Part shown: positions 11,201 through 19,300 of the stretch, in pieces | Numbering within the stretch: position 1 is the stretch's first letter | How the letters are laid out: each line of letters starts with the position of its first letter | Notes under the pieces: model-generated | What the model was told of the DNA's origin: nothing | Seen by the model: the letters and a program-made list of their open reading frames with translations, nothing else | The model's database searches: none | Origin: an uncultured Ruminococcus sp. | GTDB lineage: Bacteria > Bacillota > Clostridia > Oscillospirales > Ruminococcaceae | Length of the DNA: 64,000 nucleotides | Assembly (NCBI GenBank): GCA_902780695.1 | Contig: CACZGM010000001.1 | Span: forward strand, 21,277-85,276 | Direction: 5' to 3' | Made by a program: the position numbers and the translations under genes

Positions 11201-11335
11201 GAGCGGTATTGTGAGCCGGACAAACTCCGTATCGTTCACACACCGCATGAGCATGACCTGATGATGGACGACCCGTCACTTAACATCATCGTACCGGAAA
11301 TGATGAAGGCAATAGAAGAAAGCAAAAAGGAGTAA
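8216..11335 (+). CDS. NRPS accessory protein: adenylation, carrier, degenerate condensation-like and thioesterase domains
   Basis: This protein has 1,039 residues. The adenylation domain spans about 1-505, with YTSGTTGKPKG at 151-161 and NGKVMRGELP as the catalytic-Lys end. The carrier domain has GGTSL with Ser 534. Residues about 595-770 resemble half of a condensation domain but lack HHxxxDG; the matching stretch reads TNRTAFDQ. An alpha/beta-hydrolase thioesterase ends the protein, with GWCYGG putting Cys 871 in the nucleophile position, LLDS as the acid region and HEHD (His 1011/1013). In the adenylation pocket the aspartate that normally binds the alpha-amino group appears replaced: SFVGTQMF stands where FDxxxxxM is usual. 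The domain may therefore load a carboxylic acid without a free alpha-amine, such as an N-cap for the first condensation domain. The start overlaps the previous stop (ATGA) and follows GGAGG, so translation is coupled. Confidence 0.9.
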   Translation: MKLFHELITEYAAAFPDKAAAVDPRGEISYGEMERLSYGFSRVLAALGTETGDAVAVYVPYTGEILLGAVSALRAGAVFIPFDCEYPVERLTFMLEDSGAKAILTTRELWEQKPLGFPEERVVFMDEPPSQEQKDVHCETLSDNSPAMLLYTSGTTGKPKGVLHIHKMLLHIADWMNVHEGAEMDGSTRSGVITSFSFVGTQMFLLGPLSKGGTVCIAPEAARKDLGYLHSFLAEQHITHIFVPSGLAAILAEDHDISGIFVFAAGEKLRNFRPLVPGNFLIDSYGSTETSGVLSKKVYGDETRILVGKPFTNTKTMIADEAMKPVKPGEAGELLISSEFMSRQYWKLPELSREKWIELDGTAWFRTGDRALLTAEGDHDILGRIDNMVKLRGFRIETGEVEAQVSAAAIKLGRSDVKQVVVTVKTVGGVENLVCYYESGQELDSQAVTEEIAKNLTEYMIPKLWVRMDAMPRNANGKVMRGELPQPRRQRKNSHYEALDSEVLARLVYTLEDLLDTSVSFSPDDRFTDLGGTSLIAIKYSALLREQGIRISSAQVLRLNVLRSIAEAADIAYEQLWTEKEYRMIREDFAARGEKILKVLPITPEQDDMLFKQILYPDRFDFRSAAFLQVDSPVSEKDLREVLDIVSEENEALRSAIVFHDVGVIQQVITDRKIPLEISDSEAIGSREMLETQNRLLCSPTDLQRTCPVQVIYLRTEGRYMLCVLTNRTAFDQTKRSVFLARLMGLLEERYPEDEAIRGWRELLEESLTESTGDAAEHKGEISTEKPSDICVYSENDGPKIVFIHTANTGSSAYYRLAARIGSKVSFSVIEPFNLYHQDEARYGIKQIAEKYIEILKRRQPQGPYILGGWCYGGVIAHEMACQLEKAGDDVRYLFLLDSHATTNEQLRSSFKAMSMQVDRTYFETSPLFADLREAGMLEAVIQNSMHSSEDMMNHDPSVFHGNVLYFKPDQIPSGISEESRRYWKRMMGFEAGNYERYCEPDKLRIVHTPHEHDLMMDDPSLNIIVPEMMKAIEESKKE

Positions 11336-11341
11336 AACACG

Positions 11342-11635
11342 ATGAAAATTGAAAAAGAGATCAACGGAAGCTGCGCGACACTCATTCTCAGCGGCTGGAT
11401 GGACACGGTGAACGCGCCGCTTATGGCGGCAGCAGTAGATGAACTTGGCACCGGGATAAGCGAGATCATACTTGATATGTCAGGGCTGGAGTATATGTCT
11501 TCCGCGGGCATCCGACAGATCATCGCCACACATAAGCGAATGGACGGCGCACTGACGCTGAAAAATGTGCCGTCGGTGATAATGGATGTATTCAACACAC
11601 TGGGACTTGCCGGCAAACTGAATATAGTATCATGA
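11342..11635 (+). CDS. STAS-domain anti-sigma factor antagonist (RsbV/SpoIIAA type)
   Basis: This is a single 97-residue STAS domain. The stretch LDMSGLEYMSSAGIR carries the serine that partner kinases phosphorylate. Dephosphorylated antagonists of this family bind an RsbW-type kinase and free a sigma factor; others act in sigma-independent partner switches. It begins 6 bp after the second NRPS gene with AAAGGAG upstream, so it is part of that operon or at least read through from it. The expected RsbW partner directly downstream is a relic (11732-11929). The only intact PP2C that could dephosphorylate it in the window is at 51023-52486. Confidence 0.9.
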   Translation: MKIEKEINGSCATLILSGWMDTVNAPLMAAAVDELGTGISEIILDMSGLEYMSSAGIRQIIATHKRMDGALTLKNVPSVIMDVFNTLGLAGKLNIVS

Positions 11636-11731
11636 CAGAGGTATGCAGCAGCATAATAATATGAAGATAAAAGCGTCGATTCTGGCGCTGACAGCATCAG
11701 CTTCGGCTGTAAACACTGCGGGAACACTTGG

Positions 11732-11929
11732 ATGATAACATACACCGACAACGGTTCGGAGTATGACCCGGTAAGTGCCGAACATGATGACCCCCAATTT
11801 TAAAAAATGGATCAGGGCGGAATGGGCGTGATATTGGCGCGCATGAGATCAAAAGAAATGATCTACAACCGCATCAACGGAAGCAATGTGCTGACAATGG
11901 TATTTGACACAGGCTGCATCCTCCCCTGA
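11732..11929 (+). pseudogene. Decayed RsbW-like anti-sigma serine kinase (C-terminal remnant)
   Basis: One frame reads MITYTDNGSEYDP, then a TAA at 11801-11803, then KMDQGGMGVILARM and NGSNVLTM to a TGA at 11927. These match the order of the RsbW-family ATP-site D-x-G-x-x-F-D-P box, the Q-G-G-x-G-x-x-L box and the N-V-L-T-M end. The internal stop, the missing N-terminal half and its place right after a STAS gene indicate a broken rsbV-rsbW pair. Upstream, 11644-11731 has no convincing coding frame. Confidence 0.6.
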
Positions 11930-12009
11930 CCTTCTAATGAAATTTCCGCAAAATTTCCGGCACCATGTTTTGTTTGATTTTATTTGGCGATCATTCACAG
12001 CTTGCCTGT

Positions 12010-12155
12010 CCGGAGTTCTGCAAATCCAAAACATTCTGTACATACAGGCGCGGAGTCCGCGCTGACAATCCCGTCCGGGGTTTTCCGAGACGGGTTATTT
12101 TTCTGCCTCGCTGTCCGGAGTTCTGAAAATCCAAAACGTTCGGCACATACAGCGA
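12010..12155. repeat. Direct repeat pair with intervening dispersed element
   Basis: A unit of about 42 bp beginning GTCCGGAGTTCTG and ending ACATACAG occurs at 12010-12051 and 12113-12154. The segment between (about 12065-12119) recurs, inverted, at 33826-33880 upstream of the GNAT gene. This shows it is a dispersed element. No coding potential. Confidence 0.6.
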
Positions 12156-12164
12156 AAAGCTGAT

Positions 12165-12272
12165 AACAAAGCCGTTTGTGGGTAATGGCACGATGCCATT
12201 CAGAAGGTTTCCAAAAGTGCGCAGGAGGCGCGCATTCAAAGAAACCTTCCAAATACCACAGACGGCTTTGTT
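12165..12272. repeat. Long nested inverted repeat
   Basis: The outer arms AACAAAGCCGTTTGTGG (12165-12181) and CCACAGACGGCTTTGTT (12256-12272) pair with one G-T mismatch. Inside are smaller palindromes: TGGCACGATGCCA, GAAGGTTTC/GAAACCTTC and a GCGC-rich one. The inner part recurs downstream of the kinase gene at 43415-43475. It is probably a MITE-like or REP-like element. Confidence 0.6.
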
Positions 12273-12407
12273 ATTTTGTCTGCTCGCAGAAAACAGCTGA
12301 TGAAAAAGCACACAATATATTTAGCTCTGCTATCTATTCATTCTGCTGTGAAAAGATTATTGCATACAGCCTTAGCCCTGAATCGCCGAAAATATTTCGT
12401 TTCCCCC

Positions 12408-12436
12408 TTGAAATTACTGTCGATATATGTTATAAT
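12408..12436 (+). promoter_or_regulatory. Promoter of the 7TM hybrid kinase gene
   Basis: TTGAAA (12408-12413), a 17-bp spacer and TATAAT (12431-12436) with an extended TGT. It is followed by an alternating TA tract at about 12468-12488 in the leader. Confidence 0.7.
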
Positions 12437-12548
12437 ATTGCCTAAATAATCGGGATATACTATTGATACATATATATATATATATATTCATAACAGCCAC
12501 ATAAAAGGGCAAAGATTTATAACGGAACGAAAGTTGAGTGACACTTAA

Positions 12549-15224
12549 TTGATCTGGATAATAAACAACTGCGCACTTCTGATACTCGGCACCATTGCCG
12601 GTGTAATGGGAGTCAGCTTTTATATGAGGAACAAGGATTCCTCCGGCAATATACGGTACTATATGCTTTTCTACGGCGTATTTTCCGCGCTGTGGTGCTT
12701 AAGCTACGGTATCCTTGGCGTATCGACCGATCTGTCCCTGTGCGAAATAATAAGAATACTGGGACTTATCGCGATAGACGCTTTTCTGATTAACGAAACA
12801 TTCCTCGCCACGGAAATGGCAGGCCTGACAAAGCGCCCTGCCCTGCTGATACGAACGGCTTCCGCTGTGCTGTCGGCGGTAGATCTGCTGATCTTTTCAA
12901 ATCCGGACGTTGATATCTTCATACGCGAGGACGGATATACCCGGTGGTTTGCAAACCCGGAAATGAAGATGAGCCGTTATGTGCATACCGTATTTGAGGT
13001 CGTAATGTTCCTCCAGCTTTTCAGTCTGGCTCTTGTCTGGCTGAAAAGGTGTAAATATAAACGTTCACGGAGATTTTTGTACATATTGATTACGGCAAAT
13101 TTCTCAATTCTCCTGTTTACAATTCCCGACACGCTGTTCCCGCTGCTCGGGCTTCCGGGAGTCGCCACTTCCGGCATCGGCGGCGCTGTCTGCACCATTG
13201 TCGTGTGGTACGGCGCTATCGTCCTCAATTCCTTTGATGTCAGCGTCAGCAATATCACCCACCGTCTGTTCGGCTTCATCGAAGCGGGAGTCATCGTATT
13301 TGACACTGACCGCAAAATTGCAATAATGAACGCCTATGCCCAGAACTGTCTGCCTGTCGGAAAGAGCAGAGAGCTGCATGATATGTTCAGCATAAACGAC
13401 ACGAGCATCGAAGCAATGTTCGACAAGGGCGTGAACGAGATATATTCCACCCGTCTGCTGGACAAGCAGGGCAAAAACGTCTATTCCGTAAAGCTCAATT
13501 CCGTAAAGGACAACTACGGAGAGCCGTACTGCTTCCTTATGGTATTCACGGACGTTACGGAGGAGCTTGAGCTCGCGGATAAGTTTGCCGTTGCGAGCCG
13601 CGCAAAGAGCCAGTTTCTTGCGCAGATGTCCCACGAGATCAGAACGCCTATCAACGCAGTGCTTGGCATGAACGAGATGATACTGCGCGAATCGACGGAC
13701 AGCGATATCCTCGAATATGCATCGAACATCGACTCTGCCGGAAACACGCTGCTCTCACTTATCAACAGCATACTTGACTTCTCGAAGATCGAGGACGGCA
13801 AAATGGAGCTTGTGCCGGTGAAATACGACACCGCATCCCTTATCAACGATCTTTACCATTCTATCATACAGCGCGCCGATTCAAAGGGGCTTGCGCTTGT
13901 TACCGAAGTTGACGGAAATCTGCCGTGTATGCTTTTCGGTGACGACGTGAGAGTATCACAGGTAGTAATGAACCTGCTGACCAATGCCGTAAAATATACG
14001 GAAAAGGGAACTGTCACCCTGACCGTTTCCATAGCGGAAACGAACGCGCAGAAGGTCACACTTTTCATATCGGTGAAAGACACCGGAATCGGCATCAAGG
14101 AAGAAGACCTCGGAAGGCTGTTCGAGTCCTTCGAGCGTCTTGACGAGATACGCAACCGCAATATCGAGGGTACGGGTCTCGGAATGTCGATAGTGACGAG
14201 CCTGCTGAAAATGATGGGCAGTGAGCTGAAAGTAAAGAGCAGGTACGGCGAAGGCTCCGAGTTCTATTTTCTGCTGGAGCAGGGCATCGCTGATCCGACG
14301 CCCGTAGGCGATCTTCAGGAGAGAATGAGGAAGCACACCGAGCGCAGGAACAAATCCGATGTTATAAGCGCACCGGGAGCCAGAGTTCTCCTTGTGGACG
14401 ACAACAGCATGAACCTCAAAGTCGCGAAGAACCTTCTCAAACTGTGCGACATCAGACCGGATATGGCTTCATCCGGCGAAGAGGCGATCGAATATATGCG
14501 GCACGGCACATACGATATCGTATTCCTTGACCACATGATGCCGAAAATGGACGGTATAGAAACGCTGCGGAAGCTGAAAAGCGAGGGTCTTATCCCGGAG
14601 AATACCGCAATGGTGGCGCTTACCGCCAACGCCGTTGTGGGTGCGCGGGAGATGTACCTTAACGAGGGATTTGAAGATTACCTGTCCAAGCCGATGGAAG
14701 TAAGGGATCTTGTCGAAAAGTTAAGAAAGTATCTGCCGGAAAGCGCGTACCGGGACAGCACTTCATCCGCTGCCGGAAGCGGCGACGCCGATATTCTCGA
14801 ATTCACGCCCGAGGATGACGGTGAGGTTATCGAGTTCACACCGGGCGGCGAAGATACCGCGGACAGAAAGTCCGGAATAGACCGTACCGCTCTCGGGATC
14901 GCGGGTATAGATGTTACATCGGGTCTCGCGTACTGCGCAAACGACGAGTCGCTCTACGCGGAAATGCTGAGTGATTTTGCTTCGTCCTGCGAAGAGAAGC
15001 TGAACGCGCTCGGCGGCTTCCTTGAAACGAAGAACTGGAAAGATTACGGTATAAAGGTACACGCTCTGAAAAGCAACGCGAGAATGATCGGTGCTGAATC
15101 TCTCTCCGCACTGGCGCTCAAGCTGGAAGAAGCGGCGAAAAGCGGCGACGGAGCATTCGTAACGGCGAACCATAAGGCTTTAGCCGAAGAGTATGCGCGC
15201 GTTTCCCGCAGTATAAATCTCTGA
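12549..15224 (+). CDS. 7TM hybrid histidine kinase (7TM-PAS-HisKA-HATPase-REC-HPt)
   Basis: This is an 891-residue membrane phosphorelay protein. Seven hydrophobic segments occupy about residues 5-225. A PAS-like region follows (240-350, with GVIVFDTDRKIAIMNAYA). HisKA carries SHEIRTP near 361. HATPase motifs include NLLTNAVKY, DTGIGI and GTGLGM. The receiver domain starts near 614 (LLVDDNSMN), with the phospho-acceptor Asp in VFLDHMMPKMDG and Lys in LSKP. The C-terminal HPt domain has VHALKSNARMIG (His about 838). Between REC and HPt is an acidic linker with two LEF/IEF-T-P motifs, also seen in two kinases at 22.8-30.9 kb. The start is a TTG at 12549 without a strong ribosome site; later ATGs would cut the first membrane segment. 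No cognate regulator is adjacent, so output is likely through a distant partner. Confidence 0.9.
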   Translation: MIWIINNCALLILGTIAGVMGVSFYMRNKDSSGNIRYYMLFYGVFSALWCLSYGILGVSTDLSLCEIIRILGLIAIDAFLINETFLATEMAGLTKRPALLIRTASAVLSAVDLLIFSNPDVDIFIREDGYTRWFANPEMKMSRYVHTVFEVVMFLQLFSLALVWLKRCKYKRSRRFLYILITANFSILLFTIPDTLFPLLGLPGVATSGIGGAVCTIVVWYGAIVLNSFDVSVSNITHRLFGFIEAGVIVFDTDRKIAIMNAYAQNCLPVGKSRELHDMFSINDTSIEAMFDKGVNEIYSTRLLDKQGKNVYSVKLNSVKDNYGEPYCFLMVFTDVTEELELADKFAVASRAKSQFLAQMSHEIRTPINAVLGMNEMILRESTDSDILEYASNIDSAGNTLLSLINSILDFSKIEDGKMELVPVKYDTASLINDLYHSIIQRADSKGLALVTEVDGNLPCMLFGDDVRVSQVVMNLLTNAVKYTEKGTVTLTVSIAETNAQKVTLFISVKDTGIGIKEEDLGRLFESFERLDEIRNRNIEGTGLGMSIVTSLLKMMGSELKVKSRYGEGSEFYFLLEQGIADPTPVGDLQERMRKHTERRNKSDVISAPGARVLLVDDNSMNLKVAKNLLKLCDIRPDMASSGEEAIEYMRHGTYDIVFLDHMMPKMDGIETLRKLKSEGLIPENTAMVALTANAVVGAREMYLNEGFEDYLSKPMEVRDLVEKLRKYLPESAYRDSTSSAAGSGDADILEFTPEDDGEVIEFTPGGEDTADRKSGIDRTALGIAGIDVTSGLAYCANDESLYAEMLSDFASSCEEKLNALGGFLETKNWKDYGIKVHALKSNARMIGAESLSALALKLEEAAKSGDGAFVTANHKALAEEYARVSRSINL

Positions 15225-15234
15225 TAATCACTGA

Positions 15235-15260
15235 TACCCCGCCTTCGGCGGGGTATTTCT
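15235..15260 (+). terminator. Terminator of the 7TM hybrid kinase gene
   Basis: TACCCCGCC-TTC-GGCGGGGTA (15235-15255) is a perfect 9-bp stem with a 3-nt loop, followed by TTTCT, 11 bp after the stop codon. Confidence 0.85.
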
Positions 15261-15535
15261 GTCTGTCAAAAAATAAATTTTTTGACAGACTTGTCCTGCG
15301 CGGACAGCGCCAGCCCCCTTTAAAAAAGGGGGCTGGACACCCTAAACCAATGCAGTATTTCAGAGATGCATCAGTGGGTCGCTCTGAAAGAAATGAATGG
15401 GGGTTGGCAAAGACTCCGTGCAGAAATAGCAGAGTAAAGCTATCCGGGGTGGCGCACCCGCCGAAAGAAGAATGTCGCTACGCAAAACGCCGCGGGGCGT
15501 TCCCCGCCGGCGCGTCCGCCGCTGTTTTTATGTAC
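15261..15535. repeat. Composite palindromic repeat element, copy 1
   Basis: In order it holds a GTCTGTCAAAAAA/TTTTTTGACAGAC hairpin, a CCAGCCCCC/GGGGGCTGG hairpin (about 15310-15336), a segment containing GCAGTATTTCAGAG, a GGGGGTTGGC segment, a GCTATCCG segment, and the GAAGAATGTCGCTACGC core followed by a GCCGCGGGGCGTTCCCCGC palindrome. The same ordered parts recur at 22380, 40890, 50690 and 54904. No gene is supported. Confidence 0.7.
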
Positions 15536-15568
15536 GGAAAGTTTTTTCGTCAAATTTGTTTTTGGGCA

Positions 15569-15597
15569 TTGCGGAGTGATTGTATATATGATATAAT
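15569..15597 (+). promoter_or_regulatory. Promoter of the sigma factor / A2M operon
   Basis: TTGCGG (15569-15574), a 17-bp spacer and TATAAT (15592-15597) within TGATATAAT. The leader to the ATG at 15751 is about 150 nt. Confidence 0.65.
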
Positions 15598-15750
15598 AAA
15601 TGTATCCTCACAGCCGTCTGCTGTAAAGGATACCGGTGTCACAGAAAATTACCGTGTCACTATCTCTTTTTTCGTAAACTGCGAAACCTTTCCGAAATTT
15701 TCGCGTCTATATGTATGAAGACAGGTTCGGGTGAACCTCCGGAGGGAAAA

Positions 15751-16311
15751 ATGGAAGATACACAAATAATCGAGATGTACTGGGAGCGCAATGAAAATGC
15801 CATTGCAGAAACGCAGACAAAGTACGGTGCGTATCTGCGCCGCGTTGCCTACAATATCCTCGCGAATGACGAGGACTGCGGCGAATGTGTCAACGATACA
15901 TATTACCGGACCTGGGAGTCTATCCCGCCGAACAGACCCGCAAAGCTGTCCGCATATCTTGCCGCTGTCACACGGAACCTTGCGGTAAGTATGTTCAGAA
16001 GAAAAAATACCGCGTCACGCGCCGGGTCGCAATACGCCTTGTCTCTTGACGAGCTTGCGGAGTGCGTTTCCGGGAACGACACGGTGGAAAGTGCGGCGGA
16101 GAACAGTCTGATCGCGAAAAGCATCAGTGACTATCTGCGCACTCTGCCGCAGGAATCGCGCATTATTTTCGTGTGCAGATATTTCTACAACGATTCGATA
16201 AGCGACATTGCCGCTTATTTCGGCGCAGGCGAATCAAAGATAAAGAGCTCGCTTTTCCGCACAAGAAAAGGTCTCAGAGAGTATCTTACAAAGGAAGGGA
16301 TCGAAATATGA
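15751..16311 (+). CDS. ECF-like sigma-70 family RNA polymerase sigma factor
   Basis: The protein has 186 residues, with a region 2 half (RRVAYNILANDEDCGECVNDTYYRTWESIPP) and a region 4 half (LRTLPQESRIIFVCRYFYNDSISDIAAYFG, then SSLFRTRKGLREYL as recognition helix). It lacks regions 1.1 and 3, as in ECF factors. The ATG at 15751 follows GGAGGG; an in-frame ATG at 15715 lacks a site. Its stop overlaps the next start (ATGA), which couples it to a membrane protein with an anti-sigma-like N-terminus. That layout suggests the two proteins are sigma and anti-sigma. Targets are unknown. The operon promoter is an ordinary sigma-A type. Confidence 0.9.
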   Translation: MEDTQIIEMYWERNENAIAETQTKYGAYLRRVAYNILANDEDCGECVNDTYYRTWESIPPNRPAKLSAYLAAVTRNLAVSMFRRKNTASRAGSQYALSLDELAECVSGNDTVESAAENSLIAKSISDYLRTLPQESRIIFVCRYFYNDSISDIAAYFGAGESKIKSSLFRTRKGLREYLTKEGIEI

Positions 16312-19300
16312 AAAAAGATAAGCTTTCCGATGCTGTCGGCATGATAGGCAGCGACATAATCGAAGAAGCCGATGAGAAAAGACAGCAGCAGCCGGAAAAA
16401 CCTCAGCGGCGCAGAAAGCCGATATACATAGCGGCGGCTGTATTTACCGCGGCTGCGGCTGCGATAACCGGAGTTGTTGTCGTGCCGAAACTCACAAATA
16501 ACGGCATAACCACGGCTTCGACAGAGACCGCCGCAGTCACGGAGGCTCCCGTGTCCGTGACCGCAACGTCCGGAACGACATCCGCGGCTGTTACGGATAC
16601 CGCTGTCCCGTTCTCAAGAGAGCGCCGCAGAAGCAGCATTATCTCCGGTATAGAAGCAGTAGGCTATGAAAGCGGAGATATCGCCTCGGACAGCGAGTTC
16701 CGAATCGACCTGTTCAATGACGTTTCCGAAGAGGAGCTGCGCAGTCACCTTAAACTTGAAACCGGCGGCGAATTCACGCTTACCCGCGGCGGTGACGGCT
16801 CATACCTGCTGAAAACGGAAAACGCGTTCGAGAAGGGCAGCATGGTGCGCTTCACGGCAGCGGACGACAACGGCGATATATGCGACAGCTGGGCTTTCCG
16901 CACGGCAGAGAATTTTGATGTGGCTTCCACATACCCGTATGACGGCTGCACCGGAATATTCCTCGGCACGGGAATAGAGGTCGATTTCACTACCAGACCG
17001 GCGGCAGACGGCATCGAGGAATATATTGAGATCACACCGGATATCGGTGCCGATATAAGCGTAAACGACAAGACACTATATATTATTCCGAAGAACGGCT
17101 TGCAGCCGGACACCGTTTATAACGTAAAGCTGAAAACGGGGCTCCCGTCGCTGTACGGCGGAGCACTCGGCGCGGACAATGAATTCTCGTTCCGCACCAC
17201 TGTCTATTCCTACTACGGCGAACGCTCGTTCCTTATGACCGGCAGCACGTCCAGCGGATTTTCCGAGACCTTCATTCCCGGAGATCAGCCCTGCGTCGAG
17301 ATACAGTGCTCGGACAATCTGCGCAAGCTCGAATTTGAGACGCATCTGTACCGCTTCGGCAGCTCCGACGATTACTTCTCCGCCGTAAAAGAACGCGCGG
17401 ATAGCATCTGGGCAAGCGACGCGATCACCGACACTTCCGGTCTCACCGAAGTGTTCACCTCAAAGGAAGTGCCGTTCACACGCGAGAGTACGTCCGGTTC
17501 TTCCGTGCGTTCAAGCTATATTATGCTCCCGGACGATCTTGCCGAGGGATATTACATTGCCGATATAAAGACAAAGGACGGCGACGGCGCCGAATACGCG
17601 ATACAGTATATGATACAGGTGTGTCCGGTATCGGTATATGCCTTGAGTCTCGGTGAGGAGAATGTATTCTTCGTGAACGACACCGTTACAGGTCAGCCCC
17701 TGTCCGGTGCAAAGATCACCATGACCGTCGGTGAAAAGGAGTATGAGGGCGTTGTGGGCTCCGACGGCACCGCTTATATAAAGACAGGCGGCGAACACGG
17801 CAGAGCTGTGCTCAACATCGGCGCGAAGGGGTCAAGATATATAGACAGCTATATCCTTTCCGATGCGGAGAACGTGGTATATGAAGACCTTTACTACCTC
17901 TATCTCTTCACCGACCGCGAAGCGTATCTTCCGACCGACACCGTGAATGTGTGGGGCGTCATCGTTCCGAAGATAAGCGGCACAGAGCTGCCGGACGATC
18001 TGAAGCTCAGACTTGACAGCACATCAAAGCCGGTTACAGTCGAGCCGGACGGTACGTTCAGAGTGAAGTTCGCGCTTGATTCCCACGAAGAAACATGGTG
18101 GGATCCGATAACGCTTATGAGCGGGAATGACGAGATAATAAGCAAGTCTATACAGGTACACGACTATGTGAAGCCCACTTATGTCGTTGATATCGACGCG
18201 CCGGAATATCTGATAATGCCGCAGCTCGAACCCTTTGACGTTTCGCTGAACGCTTCGTACTATGAGGGCACTCCCGCGGAAGGTCTTATATTCAGCTATG
18301 TGCAGTACGCCGGCGGAGAGAGCACACCCAAGATGCCCAAAACCGACGGAACCGGCAGCACCTCCGCAAGAATATCCTGTTCAGACAGCGAGGCTCTGAA
18401 CAGCTGGAAAATGGGGACATTTGACGCAGCCTACGTCCTTACCGGCGTTGAGAACAGCTATACGGACTACGATGCCCGCATTCCGGTATTCAGCCGCGAC
18501 AGAATGGACGAGTCGGAATATGACCCCGAGACCAACACGCTCACGGTATCGCTCTATGATATGAACTTTGACAGGATAGAGGAATTTCTCGATACCACGA
18601 CTTATGACGGCTATTACCGCTGGGGCGGGGATTATGACATACTAAAGGGCAAGCCTGCGGATTCCCGTGTGAGCGTGACATTGAATCATTCGTGGAGCGA
18701 AAAGACCGAAAGCGGCAGCTACTACGACTATATAGAGAAAAAGCAGATACCCACATACAGATACGAGTACAGGAATGAAGAACTCGGACCGTTCTACGCG
18801 GACAGCGAAAACGGCAAGGCTGTGTTCACCGATCTGCCGATAAACGACAATGATTATTACTGGCTGCGCATATCCTATCCCGACAGCCTCGGACAGACCG
18901 TGCAGAATGATATTTATGTCACCTCGGCGGCTTACAACGGGCTTGTGGTATATTCAAGCGACGGCAGTGTCATGGTATATGACGGCAAGTCGGATAATCT
19001 GGTCTTCCGTCTTGACGCGCAGTCGGAAGGCACAAGAGAAGCGGGCTACTACTCGACCTATGCCGCGTTCTCCGAAAACGAGAATATAAAGTTCGACCTC
19101 AGATGCAGCAGCGGCGAGACAGCGTTCACCGGAAAGGTGCTGTTCACCGTATATCAGAGCGACTTCATCACCTGTGAGGTACATGACCTTGAAAGCAGCA
19201 GCAGCTTCACATACAGAGCGGAAAAGGACTGCATACCCGACGCGCGGTACGAGGGCGCGTTCTTCGACGGCAGACACGTTTACAAGGTTTACGGAAGCTC

